DNA of 64,000 nucleotides from an uncultured Campylobacter sp. Lineage in GTDB: Bacteria > Campylobacterota > Campylobacteria > Campylobacterales > Campylobacteraceae. Position 1 is the first letter of the stretch, and every line of letters starts with the position of its first letter. Location of the stretch: positions 105,386-169,385 of the forward strand of contig NZ_CALKZP010000051.1 of NCBI RefSeq assembly GCF_938002845.1, read 5' to 3'. A program made the position numbers and the translations under genes. The notes under the pieces are model-generated. The model saw only the letters and a list, made by a program, of their open reading frames with translations, had not been told where the DNA came from and ran no database searches. Shown in pieces: positions 1-8,127 of the stretch.

Positions 1-384
1 CAGCACGCAGCGCGGATTAGCCTCTCGCATCAGCGCAACCATCTCGTGCGCGTAGGTTGAAATTTTGCAGGAGTACTCAAACACGATCTGAACGATCTTC
101 CAAGCTTTATGCAGGCTCTCGAAGCTCCCCCGCGCGCTAAAAATTTCACCCCCTGCGCAAAATGCGCTTCCCTCGCGCGCTAGCCGCTGCGTCTCGCAAC
201 CAAAGCGCGCCGCTACCTCGCGCGCGATTCCTCCACCGCTAAAGATCAGATCCTGCCTCGTTACGATCGAAAGTCGCGCGGGCGCGTTTAGATCCACAAA
301 GTCTTGCAAAAGCTCGGTCGTAAGGTCCAAAAACGCGCCGTCGCTAGCGATAAGATCGTCGATTTTACTCTGCGAAATAAACAT
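1..384 (-). CDS. modD: ModD-like protein (quinolinate phosphoribosyltransferase family), 3' end beyond the window
   Basis: The first 128 codons are visible on the minus strand from an ATG at 384; the rest lies outside the window. The N-terminus (MFISQSKIDDLI, then a GAFLDLTTELL segment) and a later segment reading LHKAWKIVQIVFEYSCKIST match the layout of ModD. ModD resembles nicotinate-nucleotide pyrophosphorylase and is usually encoded with the molybdate ABC transporter genes. Its exact reaction is not established. The start codon lies two bases after the stop of the nitroreductase gene upstream, so the two are probably co-transcribed. Molybdate transport genes would be expected just outside the window. 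The family call is from recognition of the sequence pattern, not a search. Confidence 0.7.
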   Translation of the reverse strand, partial: MFISQSKIDDLIASDGAFLDLTTELLQDFVDLNAPARLSIVTRQDLIFSGGGIAREVAARFGCETQRLAREGSAFCAGGEIFSARGSFESLHKAWKIVQIVFEYSCKISTYAHEMVALMREANPRCVL

Positions 385-386
385 AT

Positions 387-884
387 CTAGCCTACGAAGT
401 GAATTTTAGCGGGCTCAAAGCGCGAGTGCGCCTTTGTGACGCGAGACGGAAAGCCCAAAGGCATAATGCAAAACGCCTCCAAATGCCCAGGCAGATCCAA
501 AATTTCTCTTACGCGCTCCATCGCGTAAATATCGGGCGCTACGCCCAGCCACGTGGTGCCAAGCCCCAAATGGTGCGCCGCTAGCCAGAGATTTTCTGCC
601 GCACAAGCGCAGTCGTAGCGAGCGTAGGGCTGGAATTTTAAGCCGCTTTTGCGCGTGCAGACCACGATCGCAAGCGGCGCGTCCTTCGTGCAGCCGCCGT
701 AGGTGCCTACGCTGCTAAGTAGTGCAAGCGCGGTGCGATCGCGCACTACGTAAAATTCCCATGAGCGCTGGTTGCCTGCGCTAGGGGCTTGCATTGCGGC
801 TTTTAGCACGAGCTCGATCTGATCGTCGCTCGGCATTTTTTCAGTAAAATTCCGCACACTCGTGCGTGTAAAAATTTCATTCAT
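387..884 (-). CDS. Nitroreductase family protein (FMN-dependent)
   Basis: A 165-residue protein of the small nitroreductase family, which uses FMN and NAD(P)H to reduce nitro compounds, quinones or flavins in the cytoplasm. The N-terminal TRTSVRNF segment and the APSAGNQRSWEF segment form the usual FMN-binding signature. Further on, a stretch ending in LGLGTTWLG and the IMPLGFP segment match the second flavin-contacting region. The ATG at 884 is preceded by an AAAGGAGC ribosome-binding site, which supports this start. The modD-like gene follows after two bases. The physiological substrate cannot be told from sequence. This is the short (about 165 residue) version of the family, common in anaerobes. 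Confidence 0.85.
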   Translation of the reverse strand: MNEIFTRTSVRNFTEKMPSDDQIELVLKAAMQAPSAGNQRSWEFYVVRDRTALALLSSVGTYGGCTKDAPLAIVVCTRKSGLKFQPYARYDCACAAENLWLAAHHLGLGTTWLGVAPDIYAMERVREILDLPGHLEAFCIMPLGFPSRVTKAHSRFEPAKIHFVG

Positions 885-905
885 CGCTGCTCCTTTAAAT
901 TAAAT

Positions 906-950
906 TTCTAAATTCCGCTTTTTGCGAGCGGTAAAAAATGGAATTTAGAA
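906..950. repeat. Inverted repeat pair of the GAATTT/AAATTC motif
   Basis: TTCTAAATTCC at 906-916 is the exact reverse complement of GGAATTTAGAA at 940-950, with a 23-base spacer that itself contains a GCT/AGC mini-stem. No T-run follows, so it is not a typical intrinsic terminator. It has the same form as inverted motif pairs elsewhere in the window (10354-10390, 24278-24327, 50419-50548). Confidence 0.6.
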
Positions 951-1322
951 GTAAGCTTCCGCTGCGTTTGCTTGAGCCTTGCTTACGCTTTACGCTTATT
1001 TAGGCGCTGCACGGCGGCTGATGCGCGCTAATTTGGTTTTGCTTGCCTGAGCGCGCCTCTTTTTGCATCAAAAAGCGCGCGAAACTGCGATAAAATTTCA
1101 AATCGCGCTGCTGCGAAAATCCGCCGCAAAGAACATTTGCGTAAACTTGGCTTGCTTAAATTTCGCTCACGAGCAAGCTCGCGACCCGCCCATTTAAATT
1201 TTAATCCTAGACCGCTATCTGGCACTCGCTAAAATAGTGCGCCGTATACATCGGCATGCGCGTGTAGCTTGCACGGTCCTTAAATTTCATCTCGCGCAGA
1301 GTCTGCGTCGAGCTTTGCGGAT

Positions 1323-1420
1323 AAAATTTTATCCTTCGCAGCAATGAAATTTCACCTTCGCGCCGAGCAAATTTTATCTTCGTCATCCGGTAAAATTCCT
1401 CTTTCGCCGCTTTTGAATTT
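1323..1420. repeat. Quasi-periodic AAATTT array, period 22-24 bp
   Basis: Five AATT cores are spaced at 1325, 1348, 1370, 1394 and 1416, i.e. steps of 23, 22, 24 and 22 bases. Several copies are followed by a related tail of the form (A/T)TC(C)TTCG. The pattern is a degenerate tandem repeat of about 23 bp. It runs through a 73-codon open frame (1344-1565) that I do not regard as a gene. Confidence 0.55.
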
Positions 1421-1561
1421 TAACCGCGCGCGTCCGCAAAACACTTGCCGCGCTGTACCGCATGCAAAGCGCGCTCAGATCAAAAGCTCAAAATATCTAA
1501 AATTTAACCGCCAAGCACGACTAGGCGGAGCCATGCGCCTAAGCGCTATGAAATTTAAGCG

Positions 1562-2230
1562 TTAAACCTGCTCGCCTATCAGTCTGCGCACGACGTAGCT
1601 TGCGATGAAAAGCCCGAAGCTCGCGGTCACGCCCATGAAGCTGCCCATCGATTTGACGCGCGGCGGCTCGCTTGAGCAAACGACGTCAAAATCGCCCGCA
1701 AAGCCGCGCTTTCGCAGCTCATATCTGATCTTGCGCGCGAGTGGATCGCCCTGCGTCTGCCAGATTGAGCGGATTTCGATTTTAGCGGGATCAAGCCTCT
1801 TTGCGCCGCCCATCGAGCTTATGAAGCCCGCGCCAGCCTCGCTACAGCGCAGCGCAAGAGCTATCTTAGCGCCCACGTCATCGATCGCATCGATTACGAA
1901 ATCAAATTTTGCCAGATCAAATTCCGATAAAAATTCCTCATCGATCCTAGCGGCGATCGGCGTCACGCCTTTAAATTTGCGCGCGAAAACCTCGCATTTT
2001 AGCTCGCCTAGGCACTCGCTTCCAAGCTGGCGGTTTTGATTAGTGATCTCGAAGCGATCGCAATCGATCACGCTTAGATTCACCGCGCCGCTGCGGTACA
2101 GCGCCTCTATCGCCGCTCCGCCCACGCCGCCGCCGCCGCAGATTAAAATTTTAGCGCTTTGAAGTTTTGTAAAATCCTCGCCGAAAAGCAGGCGCGAGCG
2201 CGAAAAGCGGTCTACTACGACCTCACTCAT
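1562..2230 (-). CDS. tcdA: ThiF/E1-family protein, TcdA-like tRNA threonylcarbamoyladenosine dehydratase
   Basis: A 222-residue protein of the ThiF/MoeB/E1 superfamily. The ILICGGGGVGG nucleotide-binding loop lies near residue 30. It is followed by the acidic strand VIDCDRFEITNQNRQ that contacts the adenylate, a DAIDD motif, and a SSEPPRVKS segment typical of TcdA (CsdL). TcdA cyclises N6-threonylcarbamoyladenosine at tRNA position 37 using ATP. There is no ThiS- or MoaD-like partner next door, which favours TcdA over ThiF or MoeB. Its start overlaps the end of surE by eight bases, so the two genes are translationally linked. The assignment to the TcdA branch is by resemblance; a generic E1-like label is safe. 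Confidence 0.78.
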   Translation of the reverse strand: MSEVVVDRFSRSRLLFGEDFTKLQSAKILICGGGGVGGAAIEALYRSGAVNLSVIDCDRFEITNQNRQLGSECLGELKCEVFARKFKGVTPIAARIDEEFLSEFDLAKFDFVIDAIDDVGAKIALALRCSEAGAGFISSMGGAKRLDPAKIEIRSIWQTQGDPLARKIRYELRKRGFAGDFDVVCSSEPPRVKSMGSFMGVTASFGLFIASYVVRRLIGEQV

Positions 2231-3002
2231 TGTTTTTCATCCACCTTTCTAGCGCGCTTATCTGCTCGTGCGCGGTCAAATTTAGCTTGATCGGACTTAA
2301 CGTCGCCCGCCCCTCAAAAAGCACGGAAATATCGCTGTTTTCGTTTTTGCTCGCATCAAAACTGAGCGTGGATTTGCCGAGCCAATAATACTCAATTCCA
2401 CGCGGATTGCGGTTTAGCTGCGCGTCGGTATCGTAGAGCTTCTCGCCGCAGGGCGCAACCGAAAGTCCCTTAAAATCTTGCTTTGAAACGGCAGGAACGT
2501 TTAAATTTAAAAACTGCTTCGGCGGCAGCGGAAAGCCGTTTTTAAAGATTTTTTCCACTAGATCAACCGTGAGCTCGCATGCAAGATCAAATCCGTATCG
2601 CTGCAGCGAGTCCGCGACGTAAAACTGGCTCACCGCAAGCGCGGGAATGCCTTGCAAGACCCCCTCCATCGCGCCTCCACAGGTGCCAGAATAGGTCACG
2701 TCCTCCGCGACGTTGGCGCCGTGATTTATGCCGCTTATCACCAGATCGGGCTTGCGGTTATACAGCGCGCGGAGCGCCAAATACACGCAGTCTGCGGGCG
2801 TAGCGTCATCGAGTTTGAAAAATCCGTCGTCAAGCTTGATAAATCTAAGCGGACGCGTAAGAGTAAGCGAGTGCGAGCATGCCGATTTCTCCGAGCTCGG
2901 CGCCACGATGGTGACGTTTGCGACCGATCTTAGCGCGCTTGCAAGTTCTAAAAGCCCGCGCGCTTCGAATCCGTCGTCGTTGGTGATTAAAATTTCTTTC
3001 AT
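2223..3002 (-). CDS. surE: 5'/3'-nucleotidase SurE
   Basis: A 259-residue protein, normal length for SurE, a divalent-metal-dependent nucleotidase that dephosphorylates 5' and 3' nucleoside monophosphates. The N-terminal ILITNDDGFEARGL carries the metal-binding NDDG motif. The VVAPSSEKSACSHSLT segment and the SGINHGANVAEDVTYSGTCG segment contain the other conserved active-site residues. Start ATG at 3002 has a weak AGAGAG ribosome-binding site. The TcdA-like gene follows with an eight-base overlap. Confidence 0.93.
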   Translation of the reverse strand: MKEILITNDDGFEARGLLELASALRSVANVTIVAPSSEKSACSHSLTLTRPLRFIKLDDGFFKLDDATPADCVYLALRALYNRKPDLVISGINHGANVAEDVTYSGTCGGAMEGVLQGIPALAVSQFYVADSLQRYGFDLACELTVDLVEKIFKNGFPLPPKQFLNLNVPAVSKQDFKGLSVAPCGEKLYDTDAQLNRNPRGIEYYWLGKSTLSFDASKNENSDISVLFEGRATLSPIKLNLTAHEQISALERWMKNNE

Positions 3003-3389
3003 ATTCTCTCTTTAGCTAAAATTTCATGACAGACCTATCAGAGCGGAATTCTGTCTGTAAAATTTTAGCGCTTAATTCTTTACTATGCAAAAATTGCTAT
3101 TTAGCTTGCGTGGCATAAAATTCCGTCGCCCCAAATTTTTCAATAAAATTCCATGCGAACTTAAATCGCAAAATTCATAGAAAAATTCCGCCTTTACGCT
3201 ACAAATTTTATAGCCTGCTATGCAATTTCATCGCCTAAATTTCACTTTCGAAATTTCTTAAATTAAATTTTGCGACCGCACTCCGCAACTCGCCACAAAT
3301 TCCGCCTTTTAAATTATCGCAGATTTTACACCATAAAATTTCGCTTTTGTGCCGATGTAAATCCGCGGCATAAAATTATGCGAGACTAT
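3003..3389. other. 387-bp intergenic region rich in AAATTT and AAATTC motifs
   Basis: No gene seen. The stretch is made largely of short AT-rich motifs (AAATTTC, AAAATTCC, TAAAATTT) separated by short GC-containing spacers. A six-base inverted repeat, ACAGAC with GTCTGT, lies near 3028-3058 behind the surE start. It should contain the surE promoter, but I could not pick out a clear one. Confidence 0.5.
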
Positions 3390-3890
3390 CTATAACCCTG
3401 CTTTGCGGCATATCTCCTCGCTTACCTGCGAATCAAGTAGGTGCGAGCTTGGATAATCGTAGAAAAACCGGTGCACTTCGCGCACTCCGCTTCGCAATAA
3501 GGCTCGCGTACTAGGTGCGTTGCAGTCATTTTCGGTAATATCTTTGGCTAGCAATTTGAGATATTTTTGCCGATCGGAGCTTTTCAAGCTCGCCCAGCCA
3601 GGGCTTAGCGAGTAGGCATAGATCAGATCGCTTCCTTGTGCGCTAATTTCTTCGAGGAAGGCAAACTGCGCGACCTTAACATGGGGCTTGGCGCTGCCTA
3701 CGTCTGCTGCGATCTCGCTAGCTGCGGCTTTAGCGACGAGTGCGGGCGAGCCTAGCTTACTAAGCGCCTCAAAGCGTGCAGTTACTGCGGGATCCTCGGT
3801 GACTTGACGCTTTTGATATTTAGCCGCGCCGCAACCGCCTAGCAACATCACGAACGCGCCGCATAGCGCTAAAATTTTAAAATTTCTCAT
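3390..3890 (-). CDS. Putative lipoprotein of unknown function
   Basis: A 166-residue protein with a basic N-terminus (MRNFK), a hydrophobic stretch and a lipobox LGGC, so it is expected to be lipidated at the cysteine near residue 20 and anchored to a membrane. The mature part is soluble, has no further membrane segment, and contains four further cysteines or so (for example NDCNAPS and EEICRKAGL near the end). I do not recognise the family. It stands alone, divergently transcribed from lpxB, with 68 bases between the two starts; that short region carries the lpxB promoter and presumably this gene's promoter too. Confidence 0.7.
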   Translation of the reverse strand: MRNFKILALCGAFVMLLGGCGAAKYQKRQVTEDPAVTARFEALSKLGSPALVAKAAASEIAADVGSAKPHVKVAQFAFLEEISAQGSDLIYAYSLSPGWASLKSSDRQKYLKLLAKDITENDCNAPSTRALLRSGVREVHRFFYDYPSSHLLDSQVSEEICRKAGL

Positions 3891-3925
3891 CTTAAATCCT
3901 TTGTCGGCTTAATTTTAGCACATTT

Positions 3926-3934
3926 TGCTATAAT
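3926..3934 (+). promoter_or_regulatory. Extended -10 promoter element of lpxB
   Basis: TGCTATAAT is a perfect extended -10 element (TATAAT at 3929-3934) 25 bases before the lpxB start. As usual in Campylobacter, no clear -35 box is seen. It lies between two divergent genes. Confidence 0.6.
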
Positions 3935-3958
3935 TAACAAAAATTTAAAAGGCTAAAT

Positions 3959-5146
3959 TTGAAATATTTAATCTCTTGTCTAGAACCCTCTGCGAACCTG
4001 CATTTTAAAGAGGTTCTAGTGCATCTTAAAAGGCTCGATCCCGCTTGCGAGATTTGCGGAATTTTCGATGAAAAGCTGGGTTCGCCGATATACAAAAGCA
4101 GCGAATTTTCGGCGATGGGTTTTATAGAAATTCTGCCGCTGATTTTAAAAGCCAAGCGCGCGGTAGCGCAGATGACGCGGCTTGCGGCGGAGTGCGATCG
4201 CGTGCTTTTGATTGACTCGCCCGCGTTTAATCTACCGCTAGCTCGCGCGATCAAAAATAGCGGCACGCGCGCGGAAATTTCATATTATATCCTGCCGCAG
4301 GTTTGGGCATGGAAGCCGCACAGAGCGGAGAAGCTGAAGGCGTTTTGCGATAATCTGCTCTCAATCTGGCCTTTTGAGGCAAAATTTTTCGGCGCGGATT
4401 GCGAGGAAGATAAAGGCGCTGTGCCGCAAGAAGCGGAGGGCAAAGACATTGCACTACAAGAAACAAAAGATAAAGACGCTGCACCGAAAGAGGATGCCGC
4501 GCGCCAAAGCAGCCAAAGCGCCAAAACCGCAAAGTACTCTTTCGTGGGGCATCCGCTGCTTGATGAGATAAAACTCCAAAAGAAAAGCTACGAAAAGCAA
4601 GGCAAGATCGCCTTTATGCCGGGCTCGCGTAGGGCTGAAATTTCAAGGCTGATGCCGATTTTTAGAGCACTTGCGCCTAAATTTGAAAATAGCGAGCGAA
4701 CCTTAATAATCCCGCCGCATCTGATGGATCAAAGAGATGAAATTTACGGGCCTCTGGACGGCTTTAGCATCGCAAAAGATACTCCTGCCACGCTTAAGGA
4801 TTGCGATTTCGCCTTCATCTGCTCGGGTACGGCGACGCTTGAAGCGGCGCTCATCGGCACTCCGTTCGTGCTGTGCTACAAGGCTCGCGCGTTTGACGTT
4901 TGGCTCGCGCGAAAGCTCGTAAAGCTAAAGCACGTGGGGCTTGCGAATATTATTTTTGATTTTTTGGGCGAGGAACCTCTGCACGAGGAGCTTTTGCAAG
5001 GCGAAGTAAGCACGCAAAACCTACTCGCCGCATACGAGCGCTGCGACGCCGCTAAATTTAAACTTGCGAGCGAAAAGCTGCGAGATTATCTGAAATTCGG
5101 TTCCAGCGAAAATGTAGCAAAAATTTTAACGCAGGCTGCGAGCTAA
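3959..5146 (+). CDS. lpxB: Lipid-A-disaccharide synthase LpxB with an internal low-complexity insertion
   Basis: LpxB joins UDP-2,3-diacylglucosamine and lipid X to form the lipid A disaccharide at the inner face of the cytoplasmic membrane. The frame starts at a TTG (3959) and opens KYLISCLEPSANLH. Conserved landmarks include LIDSPAFNLPLA, LPQVWAWKPHR, FVGHPLLDEI, FMPGSRRAEI and FICSGTATLEAALIGTP. Length is 395 residues. A segment at about residues 147-190 (DNA about 4400-4528), rich in D, K, E, Q and A, separates the FEAKFF segment from YSFVGHP; E. coli LpxB has only a few residues there. The insertion lies in a surface linker between the two Rossmann-like halves, so the enzyme may still work. 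Confidence 0.92.
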   Translation: MKYLISCLEPSANLHFKEVLVHLKRLDPACEICGIFDEKLGSPIYKSSEFSAMGFIEILPLILKAKRAVAQMTRLAAECDRVLLIDSPAFNLPLARAIKNSGTRAEISYYILPQVWAWKPHRAEKLKAFCDNLLSIWPFEAKFFGADCEEDKGAVPQEAEGKDIALQETKDKDAAPKEDAARQSSQSAKTAKYSFVGHPLLDEIKLQKKSYEKQGKIAFMPGSRRAEISRLMPIFRALAPKFENSERTLIIPPHLMDQRDEIYGPLDGFSIAKDTPATLKDCDFAFICSGTATLEAALIGTPFVLCYKARAFDVWLARKLVKLKHVGLANIIFDFLGEEPLHEELLQGEVSTQNLLAAYERCDAAKFKLASEKLRDYLKFGSSENVAKILTQAAS

Positions 5147-5163
5147 AATTTTAAGGCTAAAGC

Positions 5164-5191
5164 TTATATAATTTGATAAAAAGAAAGGAAG
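5164..5191 (+). promoter_or_regulatory. greA promoter -10 (TATAAT, 5167-5172) and ribosome-binding site (AAGGAAG, 5185-5191)
   Basis: A perfect TATAAT lies 23 bases before the greA ATG, and an AAGGAAG Shine-Dalgarno sequence four bases before it. This gives greA its own start although lpxB ends only 48 bases upstream. It also supports the ATG at 5195 as start. Confidence 0.5.
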
Positions 5192-5194
5192 ATT

Positions 5195-5686
5195 ATGACG
5201 ACCGAACCAATGACGCTTTACGGATATGAAAAGATCACCTCCGAGCTCAAAGAGCTTCAGAGCGTGAAGCTGCCTCACATCGTGCAGCAGATCGACATCG
5301 CGCGCGGACACGGCGATCTGAAAGAAAACGCCGAGTACCACGCAGCGCGCGAAGAGCAGGCGTTTTTGCTCTCGCGCATCGCCGAGCTTAGCGACATCGT
5401 CTCTCGCTCAAAGATAATCGATCCCTCGACCTACGAGCACGATCGCGTAAAATTCGGCTCCACCGTTACCTTTATGGACGTGGAGACCGAGCGGGAGGAG
5501 GTTTACACGATCGTAGGGCTTAGCGAGGCGGACATCTCGCGCAAGCTCATCAATATCAATACGCCGCTCGCGCGCCAGCTTTTAGGCAAAGCAGAGGGCG
5601 ATGAGGTGGTGCTTCAGCTGCCATCAGGCACGCGCGACGTAGAAATTCTAAGCGTCGAATACAAGCCGATCAAATTTGAGAATTAG
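5195..5686 (+). CDS. greA: Transcription elongation factor GreA
   Basis: A 163-residue protein of standard GreA length. The N-terminal coiled-coil hairpin carries the RGHGDLKENAEYHAA segment, whose acidic tip residues (D and E) place the metal ion in the RNA polymerase active site for cleavage of backtracked transcripts. The C-terminal FKBP-like globular domain contains GKAEGDEVVLQLP, the family's conserved turn. It acts in the cytoplasm on RNA polymerase. argC begins one base after its stop, which suggests coupling. Confidence 0.95.
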   Translation: MTTEPMTLYGYEKITSELKELQSVKLPHIVQQIDIARGHGDLKENAEYHAAREEQAFLLSRIAELSDIVSRSKIIDPSTYEHDRVKFGSTVTFMDVETEREEVYTIVGLSEADISRKLININTPLARQLLGKAEGDEVVLQLPSGTRDVEILSVEYKPIKFEN

Positions 5687-5687
5687 C

Positions 5688-6695
5688 GTGAAAAAAGTAG
5701 GCATCATCGGCGTTAGCGGCTATACCGGGCTTGAGCTGATTAAGGCTCTACTTTCCCACCCGGGCTTTGAAATTTCATATTTGGGTGCTTCGACGCAGGG
5801 TGAGATAAGCGAGATTTTTCCGCAGCTGCGCGGCGTGTTTGAGATGCGCGTAGAAGCCGCAGACGCTCGCGTTGCAGCGCAAAGATGCGATCTTATTTTT
5901 TTGGCGTTGCCGCATGGAAAAGCGATGGAATTTGCCCGCGAAATTTTAAAATTTAAAAGCGTCAAGGTAGTCGATCTATCGGCTGATTACCGCCTAAGCC
6001 GCGAGCTTTACGAGAAAAATTACACCACGCATTTAGACCCCCGTAATTTAGCCCACGCCGTTTACGGACTGCCCGAGCTAAATCGCGAAAAGATCCGCAC
6101 GGCGCGACTTACCGCAAATCCAGGCTGCTATCCCACCTGCTCTATTTTGGCGCTCGCGCCGTTTGTGCGGCTACTAGATCCCGCCCTCGGCGTATTTATC
6201 GACGCAAAAAGCGGAGTAAGCGGCGCGGGCAAGACCCTTAAAACGAGCAGCCATTTCGTAAGCGTAAACGAAAACGCAAATGCCTACTCGCCGATCTCGC
6301 ATCGCCATGCAGACGAGATCAAAGAGCAGCTACAAATTTTAAAAGGCGGCGAATTTAGCACGATTTTCGTGCCGAATTTGCTGCCTATCACGCGCGGAAT
6401 GCTAGTTAGCGCGTTTGGCGTACTGCAAAAGAGCGTGGACGCAGAGGCGGTGCTGCGGGAGTTTTACGCAAATGAGCCTTTCGTGCGCGTCCGAAGCGAA
6501 CCCGTGAGTATAAAAAACGTCGTAGGGACGCACTTTTGCGATATTTTTGTAAAAACTGCGGGCGATAAAATTTGGATTAACTCGGCGATCGATAATCTTT
6601 TGCGCGGAGCTTCGTCACAGGCGATCGCAAACGCAAATTTAATGTGCGGATTTGCCGAAGCCACGGCGCTGCCGCGCATCGCGCACGGAATTTAA
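5688..6695 (+). CDS. argC: N-acetyl-gamma-glutamyl-phosphate reductase ArgC
   Basis: Third step of arginine synthesis: NADPH-dependent reduction of N-acetylglutamyl phosphate to the semialdehyde. The protein opens KKVGIIGVSGYTGLELI, the NADP-binding loop, and carries the active-site motif NPGCYPTC and the GVSGAGK segment. I place the start at the GTG at 5688, one base after the greA stop, because it gives the usual ArgC N-terminus; a TTG at 5676 would add four residues and overlap greA. Length of about 335 residues is typical. A metallophosphoesterase gene follows after 42 bases. Confidence 0.93.
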   Translation: MKKVGIIGVSGYTGLELIKALLSHPGFEISYLGASTQGEISEIFPQLRGVFEMRVEAADARVAAQRCDLIFLALPHGKAMEFAREILKFKSVKVVDLSADYRLSRELYEKNYTTHLDPRNLAHAVYGLPELNREKIRTARLTANPGCYPTCSILALAPFVRLLDPALGVFIDAKSGVSGAGKTLKTSSHFVSVNENANAYSPISHRHADEIKEQLQILKGGEFSTIFVPNLLPITRGMLVSAFGVLQKSVDAEAVLREFYANEPFVRVRSEPVSIKNVVGTHFCDIFVKTAGDKIWINSAIDNLLRGASSQAIANANLMCGFAEATALPRIAHGI

Positions 6696-6737
6696 GCGAT
6701 GAGCTTTTTGCAAAAGCCGCCACGCGCCGGAGCCTAG

Positions 6738-7472
6738 ATGCAAAATGATCAAATTCAGACGATAAAACCCGGCGCGATCTTTATCGGCGATGCGCACGCG
6801 GGCGCGAGCAGGCCGCAATTTTTGAAATTCTTGCGCGCGCTGTGTTCCACGCAAAGCCTGCCGCCTCAAATTTTTATGATGGGCGACATGTTTGATTTTT
6901 TGGCAAACACGACCTACGTGCAGCGCTTCTACGAAGAGGAGATCGCGCTAATAAACGAGCTGTCGCGAAAATGTGAAATTTTTTACTTCGAGGGCAACCA
7001 CGATTTTAATCTGCGCGAAATTTTTCCCCGCGCAAAAGTTTATCCAAATGCCGCCCAGCCCGTTAAATTTATGAGCGAGAGCGGTGAGGCGGTGCAGATC
7101 GCGCACGGCGATCTGTTTTTGCCGTACCTGACGCAGTTTGCGCTGCTTTCGCTGCGAAACAGAGTTTTTTTAAAATTTATGGACCTGCTCGATCGCGCTT
7201 TAAAATTTAAAATTTCAAAGATGATCTTAAAATCGCAAGAAGGGAAAAATCTATACAAAAAAATGCCCGATTTTAAGGATATAATCGCGCCAAAGATCGA
7301 TTTTTACACGGCAAATTTAATCATCGAAGGGCACTATCATCAAGATGAAATTTTATATTTCGGCGAGAAAAAATATATAAATTTGTGCTCGTTCGGGGTC
7401 AGGAGCAAAATTTACGAGGTCGCAAAAAGCGAAAAATTTATGCTAATTCCAAAAAACTTAAACTTAAATTAG
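6738..7472 (+). CDS. Metallophosphoesterase, probable UDP-2,3-diacylglucosamine diphosphatase (LpxH-like)
   Basis: A 244-residue calcineurin-fold phosphoesterase. Metal-binding motifs appear in order: FIGDAHAG (D-x-H), MMGDMFDF (GDxxD), FEGNHDFN (GNHD), a histidine in IAHGDLF, and EGHYHQD (GHxH). This set fits LpxH-type enzymes, which hydrolyse UDP-2,3-diacylglucosamine to lipid X, the substrate of LpxB encoded 1.6 kb upstream. Epsilonproteobacteria can use a divergent phosphatase (LpxJ) for this step, so the exact subfamily is uncertain and I give no symbol. Start ATG at 6738 follows a GGAG site. Confidence 0.75.
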   Translation: MQNDQIQTIKPGAIFIGDAHAGASRPQFLKFLRALCSTQSLPPQIFMMGDMFDFLANTTYVQRFYEEEIALINELSRKCEIFYFEGNHDFNLREIFPRAKVYPNAAQPVKFMSESGEAVQIAHGDLFLPYLTQFALLSLRNRVFLKFMDLLDRALKFKISKMILKSQEGKNLYKKMPDFKDIIAPKIDFYTANLIIEGHYHQDEILYFGEKKYINLCSFGVRSKIYEVAKSEKFMLIPKNLNLN

Positions 7473-7479
7473 CTATAAT
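7472..7479 (+). promoter_or_regulatory. -10 element of serB
   Basis: GCTATAAT, with TATAAT at 7474-7479, lies 25 bases before the serB ATG and just after the stop of the preceding gene. It suggests that serB, tal and pilT form their own transcription unit. Confidence 0.5.
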
Positions 7480-7503
7480 TCCTAAATTTTTGCGAGGATA
7501 TTT

Positions 7504-8127
7504 ATGATAAAGCTTTGTGTTTTCGACTTTGATTCTACGCTGATGGACGGCGAAACGATAGGTTTTTTCGCCGCTAAAATGGGCACGCAGAGACAAGTTA
7601 GCGAAATTACGAAGCGGGCGATGGCGGGCGAGCTTGATTTTTTCGAGAGCCTTAGCGAGCGCGTGGCGCTGATAAAGGGGATGAAGCTTAGCGATGCTAA
7701 AGCTATCGCGGAGAGCTTGCCTTTTGTTTGCGGCGCTAGCGAGATCATCGCGTATCTGAAAAATAAAGGCATAAAGGTGATCGTCTTTAGCGGCGGATTT
7801 CATCTCGCTACCGACGCCGCGCAGAAAAAGCTAGACTTTGACGCGAGCTTTGCGAACTATCTGCATGAAAAAAACGGAATTTTAACTGGGCTTTTCGGCG
7901 GCGAGATGATGTTTGGATACTCAAAAGGCGCGCTGCTTGCGCAGCTTAAATCGCTGATGGGCTTAAAAGCAAGCGAGGTAATGTGCGTGGGAGACGGCGC
8001 GAACGACGTTTCGATGTTTCGCGAGGCGGGACTTAAAATTGCTTTTTGCGCGAATGAAATTTTAAAAAGCGAGGCGAGCGTCTGCATTGAAAAAAAGGAT
8101 TTGAAGGAGATTATGAAATATGTATGA
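7504..8127 (+). CDS. serB: Phosphoserine phosphatase SerB (HAD family)
   Basis: Last step of serine synthesis: phosphoserine to serine. The 207-residue protein has the HAD motif I FDFDSTLMDGET with the nucleophilic aspartate, motif II VFSGGF, and motif III/IV region VGDGANDVSMF. The family's cap segment is short, as expected for SerB without an ACT domain. serC, for the preceding step, is about 15 kb downstream. The last eight bases overlap the tal start, so translation is coupled. Confidence 0.9.
   Translation: MIKLCVFDFDSTLMDGETIGFFAAKMGTQRQVSEITKRAMAGELDFFESLSERVALIKGMKLSDAKAIAESLPFVCGASEIIAYLKNKGIKVIVFSGGFHLATDAAQKKLDFDASFANYLHEKNGILTGLFGGEMMFGYSKGALLAQLKSLMGLKASEVMCVGDGANDVSMFREAGLKIAFCANEILKSEASVCIEKKDLKEIMKYV

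Larger units (their letters stand above)
885..1561. other. 677-bp intergenic region with repeat arrays, no convincing gene
   Basis: No open frame here has convincing protein character. It holds an 11-bp inverted repeat (906-916 with 940-950), a quasi-periodic array of AAATTT-type motifs (about 1323-1420) and many G/C-rich words such as GCGCGC. A 27-codon minus-strand frame at 1207-1290 reads like the tail of a protein but is preceded by a stop, so it may be a relic. The genes on both sides are on the minus strand, so part of this region probably carries the promoter of the nitroreductase/modD unit. Confidence 0.6.

Noticed and set aside
1207..1290. 27-codon minus-strand peptide (MKFKDRASYTRMPMYTAHYF...)
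   Set aside because: It reads somewhat like the end of a real protein but has a stop shortly upstream and no recognisable family; kept only as a possible relic.
1344..1565. 73-codon plus-strand frame in the first large gap
   Set aside because: It is made of the quasi-periodic AAATTT array and runs into the antisense of the TcdA-like gene; no ribosome-binding site.
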